Of a DNA stretch of 64,000 bases, positions 24,363 through 36,514 are shown in pieces. Numbering within the stretch: the stretch's first letter is position 1; each line of letters opens with the position of its first letter. The DNA is taken from contig OX438749.1 of the NCBI GenBank assembly GCA_949316235.1, positions 9,628,914 through 9,692,913 of the forward strand, in the 5' to 3' direction. The notes below the pieces were generated by a model. The model was not told the origin of the DNA. It made no database searches and saw nothing but the letters and a program-made list of their open reading frames with translations. Origin of the DNA: Oegoconia quadripuncta (taxonomy: Eukaryota > Arthropoda > Insecta > Lepidoptera > Autostichidae). A program made the translations under genes and the position numbers.

Positions 24363-24413
24363 CTGTAGTAGAAATAATAATATAGAAATATAGGTACTGA
24401 TTTCTTTACTTAC

Positions 24414-24720
24414 TATGTCCAACTCCAAACAATTTTAACGTTTCATCTTCTGTGTAATCAGCAAAATTATTTATATCAAATACCGGGCCATTATTCAGCT
24501 CTTGAGCTGCATTCATACGATTTATTTCCCCTAGATTTTTCAAAAATGATATATAATGTACTTGTCTATCTTCTGAGTTTTTGTATTGTCTTGAGTAGTC
24601 TTTTACGAATTTATCAAATAATTTAGCTCCATCATTAACCACATCATAGTATGGCCTACTTATATTTGCTTTCGTCGATGATAAACCTATTACTACAAAG
24701 AGCAGGATTAGTGACTTCAT
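24414..24720 (-). CDS. Gene B exon 1: secreted I29 cathepsin-propeptide-like inhibitor
   Basis: The first exon encodes 102 codons plus one base, starting MKSLILLFVVIGLSSTKA (signal peptide), then PYYDV, LFDKFVKDYSRQY, an ERFNIN-type stretch (FLKNLGEINRMN) and DINNFADYT, the counterpart of the GNFD motif with Asp in place of the first Gly. It is closely related to gene A from signal peptide to domain end. It ends in phase 1 at donor GTAAGTAAAG (intron starts 24413). The second exon is uncertain. One option is 23886-23831 after TTGTTTCTTAATAG, giving an 18-residue basic tail ITRKNYKTHNLNILRQPK and placing an R1-type LINE piece inside the intron. The other is a 51-bp intron with acceptor TTTCTACTACAG and an exon from 24362 running into that LINE piece. 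Likely role: inhibitor of cathepsin L-like proteases. Confidence 0.82.
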
Positions 24721-24866
24721 AATAAATACACTTCAATTCAACTGTTATCGGTCCACCAACAAATTTACTTTTATATGCTTGAGAATTGATTTATGATTTG
24801 GTGTTTATTTCGCTGACACTAATATCGCTTGTTTATTTTAAAGGTAAAGGAGACAGGGGTTGAAAG
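24721..24866 (-). promoter_or_regulatory. Gene B promoter and 5'UTR, shared with genes A and D
   Basis: On the minus strand TATAAAAG (24775-24768) lies 32 bases before the initiator-like ACAGTTG (A at 24743), followed by a 5'UTR with TTGAAGTGTATTTATTATG. Upstream blocks CCCCTGTCTCCTTTACCTTT and GTGTCAGCGAAATAAAC...AAATCATAAATCAATTC align base by base with the upstream regions of genes A and D. A GATA core occurs in ACCGATAACAG between TATA and the ATG. Confidence 0.72.
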
Positions 24867-25144
24867 TAACAGGTTCTGATTTTAATGCCCAAAGAATAAT
24901 TGCAGGTATTTCATATTTTAGCTTATTGCAAGATTTCCGAGATTCGAGAGTATGAAACACAAAAATTGCTGATATGTGACCGAACTATTTGGATGTCTGT
25001 AAAAAGTAAACGTTTTCGAAGATTAATCAAGTCTTCGTTTTGGAAATAATGACATCATGCAAGAAAAAGTCGGTCGTTATCACCGATACTCATCGTTACT
25101 GAGATTTACTGTAACATTTACTAATAAGTTTTTTCACATTTAAA

Positions 25145-27170
25145 CTGAAGTTGTTTCTTTTTATGATGAACTGGCACGCGTTTGAGCACAATCTCATCTG
25201 TTGGAAAGTAACGATGTGGCTGAAGATGAAAGCCGCGGCCTCAGATTCGTCCTGCTCTTGAAAATCTCAAGATTATAGGTTTTTGGAAAGACTGACGCTG
25301 GAAGAGTGATCCGCAGCTATTTGTGTTAAATGAGGATCCAAACTGTTTAAGATGCTTAATACAAATATTCGGTATATCGACGATATACGTGAGAAAACTC
25401 TCCCAACGCATAGCCGTGGTGAATAAGATTGTGTAATCCTAATCTAACCTTAGCTGCTACTTTAGCATTCGACTCCATGGAGATATTTTAATGATCAGCT
25501 TGGTATGGCTACATCTCAGTTCAATGAACTCCGTCAGCTGGTGAATAGACATGCTTGTGTTTTGATAGATAGATAAAACATTTATTCACTGCACAATACA
25601 TATAACATGAGTAGAAGAAATTTTTTTTAAAGAAATTGCGATCTGTTTGTAGTAGTTTGGCTGCGACTACCCTTTGTGAGTCCAGGTTGCATGATTGTAC
25701 GCTTCCAGGACTTAGAGACAGGACTCAATCATAAGGAGGTCTGTCAAGATGGGAGACAACTTAAATGCACAGTCTCACAAAAAGATAAGTCAAATACCAT
25801 CAGGACCATCTTATTCAGCTAGACTGAAATGTAGACTGAAAACTTGCCTTACACCGTACCTTTTGGAATGACAAAATTCACATCGAGGGGTTACAGGCCA
25901 AACTTAGTTCGCAGCATCCAGACGCAAATTGTTAGTGAAGACGCATGCAAATGAATTTGCTTTCTCTTCGCAGTATGTGCAAATGGTCCATCAGGTTTCA
26001 GCAGAGACAGGAGCGTTAGTTGACAAAAAATTCTATTCGATCGATTTGGCCGAAGAATGGAAAGCCTTGCTACCGGAGAGGTAAAAGGCGAGTTTCTTTC
26101 CGATTTGGCTACTGTGGTCGGAACACGACTTACGCAATACCTTATAGGATTTAGCGGCTTTCTTATAGGCTGTCTTGAGATTAAGATTGACTTCCGGTAT
26201 TTTTTTGCGAGAGAGCAGCAGCCCCGGCCAGGTAAGCAAATTGCTTCAACCTTTCAGTTTCTGAGACTCTGCGTTAAACCATGGGCGCGCTTTGCTACAG
26301 AGAGAGACGCCAGAGAAGGGAATAAAATATTCCATCGCCTGAGGTATCACATCTGTAATGGCTATAGTGCAGATCGATGGGTCGTCCGAAGAAAAGCATG
26401 GTATCCGCTAAGGATAAGAAACAAAGACCTCCGTGTCTCATCCCAAACTACTGACTTTTATCGCCATGCTCGCCTATTACCTTTAGGACTTAGGTCAAGT
26501 AGAGAGTAATTGAGTACAGACCTCACCAGACAGTGATCAGATGCCCTCAGTAGCGATTAAATCCATACCAAGTATCTGTTCGGACCCGTTATCATCAGAA
26601 GATATAAGCAATTGAGAATGTGACCGGCAACATTGGATATACGCGTAAGTTGGTCTACCAGCTGACAAGGTTTTGCAATCACGCAAGTTTAAAGACTTTC
26701 TTCCCAGGATGGTCGGTTGTATGGTACAGCAACAACCACTCTAGGCGGTGGGCATTAAAGCCCCCCGAAAAACTAGTTTCACACCTATTTTGCACAGCAC
26801 CTACTGTTAGGCTAAGACAGCCGACCAGTCTGGTTATCTCTAGATTACCGTTGTACAATCTGTAGACACCAGCGTAGTGATCTTTCTATTCAGGTATTCA
26901 GGTATCCAAAAGTACTCACAAAACTGAGAACTTTGGATCTTGAAGATTGCGGAGACACCGAAAACAGATGTCGTCGCGAGCCTACACACAGACTCAAGCA
27001 AATGGTTTAAAATTGTACTCCATGGAATACCCTGGATAATTGGGGTATGCTATAGCAGTCGGACATCTTATCTGCATCTCCGTGGGGAAAAGCAAGCGTA
27101 GTATTTCAATATAGATCAGGCAACATCACTCAGAGAATGGTTCAAGAGTTAAAAATGCAACCAGTCTATC
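25145..27170 (-). pseudogene. Decayed LINE with endonuclease and linker remnants
   Basis: On the minus strand, endonuclease remnants come first: FNAHRLEWL, DHPGKKVFKLA and a C-terminal SDHCLV-like piece around 26800-26520. The EN-RT linker (about 26480-26040) reads EYFIPFSGVSLCSKARPWFN and then IGKKLAFYLSGSKAFHSSAK, typical of lepidopteran LINE ORF2. The start of the RT domain (DGPDGI, about 25820) follows, then a jump to the 3' tail (25330-25145, with GAGATTGTGCTCAAACGCGT). Stops and frameshifts occur throughout and the RT catalytic core is missing, so it is dead. The 150-codon forward frame at 26057-26509 is its antisense shadow. It fills much of the gap between genes B and C. Confidence 0.7.
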
Positions 27171-27179
27171 TATTAAATT

Positions 27180-28115
27180 TGATGGTGTCGCATACAAAGC
27201 CTATTTAACTAAATATTTAAGTTATTTACTTATTTATTTTAGTTGAAATTATATTTTATATCTTTCTTATTTAAGTTTGTCAGTTTAAAATTCATGAGTG
27301 ATGTTATGTGCGGAGCCATGGACTATAACCGTGTTCCACTCGCACTTGTCCGTTTTTATTTGGATCCGTAGCAATCCATCATCCAATCATATGAAGTATG
27401 TGAGGTTGTTGGATGGACAATGGAGAACCCTTTAAAATGATAGTAATAAATGTGTGAGATGGGCCGCAGAGGAAAGAGTAATACAGGTTTCACCTTCTCA
27501 CAAAAAAGTGACCGACACTGTACTGTCAGTATGGACAAGTTGAAATTTTTTTTCGATAAAAACATATTGTACCCACGGAAACGTCTTCTGTTTGCGATAC
27601 CTAATAACCCCCTTTCGACTTATTACCCCCTCTCCGACTAACGTTGTAAAAATATTTAAGTATGGCTAAGGTATTCCTGTTGCTTTTAACCTTGATCTCC
27701 CCCTTTGTCAAGGTACTCTTATTTTCTAAATCAGGTATGTTTGCAATTTAAACATGGAAATTATAAATAACTAAGTATGACAATTATTACCGTATGGTTT
27801 GCTATAGGTTATCGTCATAGCATATCGGATTGTGTAATTTGAACGATTTTTCATCCATCATATTTTAATCGTTGACATATTTAACTTTCCTATACATTCG
27901 ATTCCAAATCAGGCCATTCAACAAAACTTATTTCTTTTTTGATATATAATTGATACTTCTCTCCGAATTCAATTCTCCTTCATTCAATTCTCTCTGCGAT
28001 TCAAGAGCTCCGGATTCAAACAAGTTTTGTTTATCAAGCAAATTAAGTATTACCTAAGCCATTGCAGATTTCAGATATAGAAACAATACTGGGTTTCTCA
28101 AAATCTCAAAAAATA
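27180..28115. other. Intergenic, nothing recognised
   Basis: AT-rich sequence between the decayed LINE and the 53-bp array. Short open frames on both strands at 27356-27641 overlap each other and look random. Confidence 0.45.
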
Positions 28116-28117
28116 GA

Positions 28118-28424
28118 TAAGATTCTCAATGGTATTCTAGTCACGGGAAGTCGAGCTATCAGATATATATTAAAGTAATCGCCAATGAGGATATGTTTAC
28201 TTTCTTTACATTACAGAGGCAGTTGATAACGAATAATAGACTTTGATGTAAAAGTAATGATTCCAGATGGATATAATCCAACTAAATAATAGACTTTGAT
28301 GTAAAAGTATTGACTCCAGATGGATATAATCTAACTAAATAATAGACTTTGATGTAAAAGCAATGACTCCAGATGGATATAATCTAACTATGTCTTTACA
28401 TAGAATACCATTGAGAATCTTGTC
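28118..28424. repeat. 3 x 53 bp tandem array between inverted repeats
   Basis: The array runs 28232-28390; each 53-bp unit begins AATAATAGACTTTGATGTAA and contains CCAGATGGATATAATC. The copies differ at a few positions. The flanks GATAAGATTCTCAATGGTAT... (28118-28141) and ...ATACCATTGAGAATCTTGTC (28401-28424) are reverse complements at 23 of 24 positions. Confidence 0.85.
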
Positions 28425-29340
28425 TGTTTTCCAAGTAGAAATAAAGATATTGTAACATACGCGATTGGAGGTCGAAGAGCACCTTGTATAATTCTTAGCT
28501 AAAGAAAGTATAGCTGGGAAATGCTAAAAATAACAGGCATTTTGGAACCCAACAGTCGCTTTCACCTGATAGCGCTGACTTTTGGAATTTTAGTTGCATT
28601 GAAATTGGACGAATTGATTTGTCGACTTAAATCGATTACATGCTCATGAAAACTGGTCAAAGAAAACAAAATTACGTCGGATATTCATAACGTGCTACAA
28701 TGGTTTTCGTTTTAGGTTCGAACTCACCGTATATAATTATTTATTTACTTTTTGGAAGATTTACAGATTTATGAACGATAAAACAAAACTTAAAAGTAAA
28801 TAAATGCTTATAAAATTATAATGATGAAAAAATTTTATTCATGGCAGAATTCGCTTAAAATGGTTTTATATATCTTTTTCACAGAATGATGGTATTGGAC
28901 GATTAATTATTAAATTTACACAACAACCATTTAAACGTTATCTATAGGATAAACTTTATTTTTCGATCAAACAATCTGTTAGCTAAATTGATAGTAAAAT
29001 TTCGAAGTGAATGGTGTCGTTAGATTCGTCTTGACCCCTTGAGTGTCATAGGATACACTTTGTGGTAAAAAATTTTTCATGGCGCATAGTTCCAAAGCCA
29101 AAAAGCAAAAAAAATATGCGAGTAGTGTCCAATTTCTTTTGATTCTCGTCTTTTCGTCACTTGTTTTTGAAAGTACCAGTCTCATTTAGTCACAGATTTT
29201 AAAGTTTAATTGGGTGCTGCGCATGCGTAGATCGAATTAGCGACCTAGTTGAAAAGGAATAGATACATTCATATTTTTGCGGCGAGGCAGAAATGGCAAT
29301 AATACTCAAATCTTGAGCGTCGCTCTGTAATACTGACCTA

Positions 29341-29580
29341 TCTAACTAATATTATAAATATGAAACTTTGAATGTTTGTTTGTTTGTGTATTTGTTTGTT
29401 TGTTGCTCAATCACGGCGAAAGGGATGAACGGATTTGAATGAAATTTGGTCATAACCTGGTTTAAAATATAGGATATTTTTTATCCCGATAAAGTATGTA
29501 GTCCCCGCGGCATAAATAAATAAAATATATACGATAACGATAAAGTTATTCCACGCAGGCGAAGCCGCGGACGAAAGCTA
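29341..29580 (+). mobile_element. Helitron-like short element
   Basis: Starts TCTAACTAATATTATAAATA directly after an A, carries the same TTTGTTTGTTTGTTGCTCAATCACGG core, and ends GCGAAGCCGCGGACGAAAGCTA followed by TT, with the last G of CTAG lost. Same family as the elements at 21301 and 37726. Confidence 0.55.
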
Positions 29581-29589
29581 TTGTTTTAA

Positions 29590-31680
29590 TAAAACGATCT
29601 CACGTTCAGATCGAGTCTCATTATAAATATAATTTTCATTGATACTGTTTACATACACAACAGTACCTCAAGTATAATCTTAAATCATCTCAATATTCAC
29701 ATTAGAATCCTGAATTGTGTGATAGATGACCCATTCAATTTTGTCACGGCAAACGACAGAGCTTCATTCACTATTGAAATACATCAAGACTATTCTTCTT
29801 TTATGTGAGATGGTGTTCCTCACTTTTGTTAATGAATAGATGGCAAAATATTATTTTCATTCCAATATACATCAGAGGGCGGAATGTAAGTTTTGTTTCG
29901 ACTTAACTTTACTACAGCGTTTCCGTGAAGATTTGTATGGAGAAATGTGCAGAGCCTCTAGCGGATAGTTTGCAAAACGATTTTTTTCATAGGGACTTTT
30001 TTCGTAAACGCGAACGCGATGGTAAAGTTGATAACGAGACAAAACTTACACTTCGTACACTGTACTAAGAATTGTATGCGTGTAACTATCTTTACATAGT
30101 CTTATTTTGTGGTAAATTTTCAATTGCTCTATCCAAATCTTCATCTGGATTGTTGGTTTTCATTCGGCAACAGCCGACCACACCACTTACAGCGGTTGAA
30201 ATGCAAGATGTGACAGTGACATGGGTAAGAAATGAACGTTGTTGGCATGTTTCAAGTGGTTTTCTCTATGTATAATGAAGTGGTTTACTCTCAAGGATTT
30301 AACTGGTTTAAGTAATGATGTTTGATGTAACGAAGTTCATATTGTGGCCCGAAATATAAAGTTAAAGCAAAGTCTAGGTGAAAATATAACTTGAAACTGT
30401 TACAATACGTAATTTAACTTAATGCTACAATTACTATATTCAATCATAAAGCTTACTCCCCTGAGAAAAACAACCAAAAAGTCAAGGGTTACTCTTCTTC
30501 AATCAATCAATTTATTGCTTTGACATGCGTTTTTATGGTCTTAGGTTTACGTAATATTAGTATCACATGTGTACTCCTTAGCGTGTAGCAATATAGAGTG
30601 ACCGAGGCTTCATTGTAGCATGCTAATTTTTATTGTGTCATGCTCGACGAATAAATGTATTCTATTCTATTCATCAATTCAATATTTATTAAATAAATAG
30701 ATATTTATCTATTTTTATGATCAATATATTAGATTATTAAAATAGATTAAATTATACCAAATTTGTCATATGAAATAAATTATACGAAATTTTTAGTAAC
30801 TCATTTAAATTTTAATAGGATTTTTCTATTAAAAAGGATTTTACTTGTTTTGTAAATTTTATGTATCTTTTTAAGTAAATTTTTGGTTACAATTTGTAAT
30901 TCGACAAAACAAGCAAAAAAATTAGGTACTATATGTATAATTAAATTAAACTGAATATTGCCAGCGGTCTATTTCCATGATTGCTTATCACTCAAATAGT
31001 CAGAAATTTTATAATAGCCTTTTGTAAATTATTTCAATTTTATGATGATTTAGAATTCATTTAAAGGTAAATTTGAATGTTTTCTGCAACCCAATTCTCA
31101 AAAGAACAGTAATCTTTAACTTATCGTATGTATAAAATTTTGGTATCCAATTACCGAAATATCAACTTCTTATCAAATATATTTGGAAATAAATTCTAAA
31201 TTAACATTTATTTAAGAATAAAAATATGAACAATTTATTACGGATACCACAATACGATACAAATACAAAGGATTAGCATGATTTTGCAAAAGAACTCATG
31301 ATACCACCACGCATAGTAGGTAAATTGAACTAAGATCACTCGCTTTCTTAACATTACGAAAACAGTAGATTCGTGTAAGGGTTAGTTCCTAGGGCAGTAA
31401 TGAAAAGGCTAATCCCCTTAAATCCTATAAACCCATCACACCTCTTGAAGCACAATAATTGACAATAGAGAGCGGTGCGAGATCAATCAGTGCTATTCGG
31501 ACGTCCGAATTGGGACATTATTCAGTGTGATTAACGTCCCATATCAATGTGATCCGTCACTGGATTCAGCCCAATCACAATAATCGCTGTAGGTATCTAC
31601 TTTGCATTTCGGAAACGGAATAAATCGATAACCTGATAGTTTGAGGAACTATTTTTAACCTCTAATGTTCAAAGCACGAA
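29590..31680. other. Intergenic with one LINE tail
   Basis: Mostly unidentified AT-rich DNA. A 3' tail ending AATAAATGTATTCTATTCTA (30640-30675) matches the end of the LINE at 42872. Confidence 0.45.
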
Positions 31681-31689
31681 GAAAAGGTT

Positions 31690-31985
31690 TTTTTTACGGT
31701 TTTGTACTTGACCTCAATCACACCTGATGTTAAGTGAAGATTAGGTCGAAGTGGAAGTGTACTGACCCAGAAACCAGAACATACTTGGGGGACTGGCTAT
31801 CTTATCTCTGACAACGGGAACACAACAATGCTATTAACATTGCTGCTTGGCGGCACATTTAGATAAGATGATGGTTGCTAGCCAGGCGGACATTTAAATT
31901 GCCCTACCACCAACCAAACTGAGTACTTAAAACCGCTGGGGATCGAACCTCCTCCGATTAGTAAACCCTATGTTACCCTACGTTG
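31690..31985 (-). mobile_element. tRNA-derived SINE, family 1
   Basis: Reverse copy with GTACTTGACCTCAATCACAC, CCTGATGTTAAGTGAAGATT, GGGGGACTGGCTATCTTATC and GCCCTACCACCAACCAAACT. The tRNA-like head at its right end is eroded. Confidence 0.65.
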
Positions 31986-32084
31986 AATGTTGGATAGTGT
32001 TTTTTTTTTGGAAATAATTGTACTGTTCTTTATCTGTATGTTGCTAATTAGTTTTTCTATTGTTCATTTTCCATTGAACGGGTC

Positions 32085-32290
32085 GATATTATATAATTAC
32101 AAGCTTTACGCCAGCTTCTTCGTCCGCGTGAAAGATTTCATCAAAATCGATTCAACAAAAAGATTTTACTATATGTTAATTCAGGTCCTAATCTGTCTAC
32201 CAACCAAATATAATCCAAATCCATCCAGCCGTTTAGGCGTGAAGAGGTAACAAACATACACACAAACTACGGCATTCATAATGGGATTTT
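32085..32290 (-). mobile_element. Helitron-like element remnant upstream of gene C
   Basis: Plus-strand text CTTCTTCGTCCGCGTGAAAG, ATCAAAATCGATTCAACAAA and CCAGCCGTTTAGGCGTGAAG is the reverse of the subfamily at 14501. Ends are decayed. It lies about 0.6 kb upstream of gene C. Confidence 0.45.
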
Positions 32291-32845
32291 ACACTTTAAG
32301 GTTAATATTCCAGTTTAATGTTTCGGAGCGAATACGCACTTTATTTTTTATTAGAATAATGTTCAAGAAACAAAAATATCAATAAGTACGAGTCACATGG
32401 TATAGGTTGTCATTCAAAAGTTTAAATAACTATTTTTCAAGGGCGTGTATATAATTATATTCCCCAATTTATAAAGATATTGATTTTCGCTGTTTCTGAT
32501 ACGGAACTCCAGAGGGTGTTTGTTCTGTTTGAAATATAAAGCAGATTGATAAATAGGTACGAACTAGATAACTGCTGTACTTGAGTTAGTCACACACATT
32601 ACAAAGACACTTTATTAAAATATTTGCTATTACAATATTACTCACTGCATACACATAAAAACGGGTTCAACAAAGGAAAACAATATTAACTTTGCGCTTT
32701 CTGGTGGTGCTGTCAGTGAACATTTTAATGAGGTTACGTCAAATCCCATACTTACTTACGTAGTTCCATAATTGACCACGGGCATGAATTAAGTTGGCAG
32801 CGAGCGGCGGCGCAGGCATGATGTCATACAGCGCATTGAGCGCGG

Positions 32846-32891
32846 TATAAACAATAATATTCCACTCAGTTCGACGCTGTCATTAGTCAGA
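32846..32891 (+). promoter_or_regulatory. Gene C core promoter
   Basis: TATAAAC (32846-32852) is followed by the initiator TCAGTTC (32866-32872) and a short leader to the ATG at 32892. TATA-to-initiator spacing is about 22 bases, slightly short. The upstream blocks shared by genes A, B and D are not recognisable here, and the preceding 100 bp (gcagcgagcggcggcgcagg) are locally GC-richer. Confidence 0.5.
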
Positions 32892-34345
32892 ATGGCGGCC
32901 GCTAAAAAAGAATTATTCGATTTAAATCAATCAGAGGCATTATTTGAGAAGTTTATTAAGGATTTCGATAGACAGTACAAGGATGCAGCGGACAGAGAGG
33001 ATCATTATAAAGCCTTTGTGAAAAGTTTAGAGAAGATTAACAGATTAAATAAAGAGAATACTAGCGCTACTTACGGTATCAACAAATTCGCTGATTATAC
33101 TGACGAGGAGATGAATCAAATGCGTGGATTGAAAAGTAAGTACCATTTAATATATTTGACAGTTTTTGCAAGCTACCTTGTTTCTATAACTGCATTTTTT
33201 GAGGACAAGGCCACTGACAGCTATCGTACGATATTTTGTTATTCTAAAATAATATTTACGCCCAACGTTACATGACGCATTTTGGACTAGCAAACTATTT
33301 TATTTATACATATCGTTATCACTTGACCGACAGATGTTCGATAGAGTACTTAAACAGCAGTAAGTGAAGTTACAGTTGCTCTATTGCTCCAATACTTTCA
33401 GTCTGGGTTTTCTGTGTCTGGTTAGTGGTTTTTTTTAATGTAAATTTTATGAATGTGGTTATCCACCCTAATTATTTAAGGTAAGGGGGGTGGATCATTC
33501 AAGAAAAGTTGCGTTGCCTATATTAATTTTATTTTACTCATACATTGGAGTAGGTAGATTATAATTATACCTTACAAGCTAAATTCAATCGCATTTTTCG
33601 TAAGATAACTGTCAATGTTCATACATTTTTTTATTGTATTTCTTACATCTGAGGAAAAAAGTAAAAATTTTGCCAATGCTAATGCTGATTTTCCTTTGTA
33701 AAGTTGCGTTGTTATAATATACAAGGTAAATTCAATCGTATTTTACGGCTCATTAAAATTTTTATGCGATTTACACCTGTTTTACGCCGAGGTAAAATAA
33801 AAGTTTTCCTTTTCATTATTTTTTCCTTATTTATATTCACTATTATTTCCTTATCATCTGTTTTCCCTCATTTTCTCAATTCAAACAGAACGTCCCACAT
33901 AGATTTTGATTAACTCTGATCTTTACATTATGCTTAATACGATAGAATTTAGCTTGCAAGGAAAATCGATCTACCTACTCCGATCGAATTAAGTATTTAG
34001 TTATTGATTGGTTGGTATTACGGAAATAAATAAATATTTCCTTCCCTTCTAACATGCCGTAGCCACACGTCACTAACCTTACCGATATTCCCTGGAGAAA
34101 AGATGATTTTTTCTTATGAAAATGTATGTGTAAAGTTTGTAACATAATATCGTTTATGCCTGTATTCGGCTTTACGGCTCTATCAAAATACGGTATATTA
34201 AAATGTAAAAAATATTAATAAATTTTTTTTTTTTAAACTAACTTGAGCGGAGTTTACCTACCTGATATTATGTATGTTATTATAATTTTCATGATCACAC
34301 TGATGATAAATTACTCTTTAACGTTTCATTGTTTCAGCTGACTAA
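32892..34345 (+). CDS. Gene C: I29 inhibitor-like protein without signal peptide
   Basis: Exon 1 (32892-33135) begins MAAAKKELFDLNQSEALFEK and has no hydrophobic leader. The I29 domain follows: LFEKFIKDFDRQYKD, then HYKAFVKSLEKINRLN (the F-x2-N Asn is Ser here) and a canonical GNFD motif read as GINKFADYTDEE. The exon ends in phase 1 after MRGLK at donor GTAAGTACC. Exon 2 (34338-34345), after acceptor CATTGTTTCAG, adds only Thr-Asp-stop, for about 83 residues in total. The 1.2-kb intron contains a diverged inverted repeat. By family analogy it binds the active-site cleft of cathepsin L-like enzymes, but lack of a leader implies a cytosolic or nuclear location. Exon 1 is secure; the minimal exon 2 is a prediction. 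Confidence 0.8.
33545..33990. repeat. Inverted repeat in gene C intron (possible MITE)
   Basis: TTGGAGTAGGTAGATTATAA and CTTACAAGCTAAATTCAATC (33545-33591) are mirrored by GATAGAATTTAGCTTGCAAG and ATCTACCTACTCCGA (33941-33984). A third partial copy, ACAAGGTAAATTCAATCGTA, lies at 33721. No coding content is recognised. Confidence 0.55.
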
Positions 34346-36510
34346 GTGTACTATAAAAAAAATCTGACAAATGGACGCCTCTACAACAGCGATTATCACG
34401 ATCCTAAAAATTACAGGTTATGATTTTAATAAGTGGTATGAGAGCCCAACTATTGGTTTTCATTGACCACCTCCCAGCCGGCCACTTACCCACATCATAG
34501 ACCATCTACCATGGCTAATATACTATTGTAACTCTAATTACCATTATTATCTAGCATTAATTAAAGTACTCGTAATATAAAATGTAGCTAATTAATTAAT
34601 TCTTAGAGGTAATATTAAACTGTTTATTGTGTATGAATTTTATTATTCAGCAAAACATTTTTTGAACAACGGTGGGGCCGTTGAGGCAAAACATTTTTTT
34701 AGCTGTCACTTGTTCAAATTGCTAGTTTCCCCTGTGAAGAACAAGCGGAAAACTCGAAGGATTGTTCTTTTTACCCAACTGCCCAAGGAAGGAGGGTAAT
34801 GTTTATCGCCTGTATGTATATAAGTAGTATGCAGATTTCTATGTTACTCCCCTGTATCCTAAACGGCTTGACCGATTTCAAAGTGCATGATGTCGTTTGA
34901 TTCGTCTTTATCCCTAGATAAGGATACATGTTAAAAAATCCAACTTGGCGTTGGCGAAATACAAAATATGCTGTCGGGTTTTTGTTTTGAAACTTAAGTA
35001 CATAAATTGACCATTTAGAAAATCACCGAGAGAATAATGTACCAATGGTACATTTTTATTACAGATGTTTACCACCAGGTGGTTTAGAAAATTATACCAT
35101 TTTTAAACGGTTCAACCGTTTGTCCGTATGCAGACTGGATTCTAACTTAACACCCGTTTTTTTTTGCGTCGTGGGTTAAGATTTTGCAAAAGGAACAAGT
35201 TATATGGCACGCCAACGAGCTGACCTAATCAGCCAAAAAGTGTAATAGATATTGTATACATAGGTATAGTAGAATACATAACTAAAAATATTAAAAAATT
35301 GAAATCCCCCGAACGGCAGATGTCATCCAAAATACCAACCACCCGTGTTGAAATCTAAATATCTTAAAAATGGCTCAATCAATTCCATCAAACTGGGCTA
35401 ACAAGTCGCAACCACCTGCTTTCGAAGTGAACCGTTTTCAAATCGGGTCAGCCGCTTATTACAATGCCACGGACAGACACACTTACATACAGATACAGAC
35501 AGAATAGCCTTCGAACTTGTGATAGGTACCTTTTTTTTGATTTTATACTAACTAAACACGAAGACAAGACAACCTTATCCATCTATGACCTATTATTTAT
35601 TTAGACAGGAATACATCGATAAGTGTACCAACACGCGGCTGCACGACGACTGTAACACTTCCAGCATAAGCAGGTCTCACGGCGTTCATGACATGTTTTC
35701 GATGGCATCGCGCATCCAGCTTAGACTGGGAGTATTACGGTCGTTGTGCCTTCAACCATGCCTATACTAGATATGCCTGGTCAGACTCCCGGCAAAGGAA
35801 AAGAGCTGTAAAAGGAGAAAAATTCTGCCACCTTATATGATTCGTTATATTACTGGATAATTTATTTTGCTTTTCACGAACGACGTAGGAAACGCCTACC
35901 CTAAAAGAATTTGCAAATATATCAAAAAATATCTTTACGTGTATGTATTATAGAGGCGTTGTAATGTTAGGTAACTATCTGGACATAAAATATGAATTCG
36001 TTCCGGATTATGTGTGATTATAAATTGTAATTGTAAGTATTGTTGACTCAACAACAAATTACAAGGACGTAAGAAGATGTTGGTTCCAGTATTGACGAAC
36101 CAACCTAAAAATTTTCAAATATTAATGTAAAACATAAATACTACAAAAAGAAAAAAACCCAGAAACATGTTTTCCACCTATTGCAGGCATAGGTAGAAAA
36201 CATGTTCCAGCTAGGTAGGTAGGCTCTGAGACGGTGTGCCAAGAATGCTAGCGTTGTTACCACTTACGCGCTGGCCCGTAGTTTGTCGTTGATTATATAT
36301 AGGTATTTACTTCAGGAACTACAAAAGCTATCAACTTAAACTTTGATACTGATGGAGAACTTATTTACCCATTTCCATCGCAGTACAAATAATCATTAAT
36401 TATTACACTTACTATTTTAGAAAATGAGGTGAGAACGAAGAGAGGGATGTGAACTTAAAAGTATAGCCAGACGATTATCATAGCAAAGGGCGTTGTTTAC
36501 ACATTTTGAG
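34346..36510. other. Intergenic between genes C and D
   Basis: Scattered repeat text only. 35610-35810 (CATAAGCAGGTCTCACGG...) is the reverse of part of 53490-53650. A 41-nt hairpin lies at 36165-36205. No gene seen. Confidence 0.4.
36165..36205. repeat. 17-7-17 hairpin
   Basis: Left arm ACATGTTTTCCACCTAT, loop TGCAGGC, right arm ATAGGTAGAAAACATGT; 16 of 17 pairs match. In a minus-strand RNA the odd pair would be G-U. Function unknown. Confidence 0.7.
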
Positions 36511-36514
36511 CCTA

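Noticed and set aside
26057..26509. 150-codon forward open frame
   Set aside because: It is the antisense of the LINE endonuclease-RT linker on the minus strand, whose reverse reading has recognisable LINE motifs.
28232..28390. CRISPR-like array
   Set aside because: Units are contiguous 53-bp tandem copies with no spacers, in a eukaryotic genome.
33704..33913. Hydrophobic 69-codon frame
   Set aside because: It lies in the gene C intron within a mirrored repeat and shows no start context, splice or domain support.
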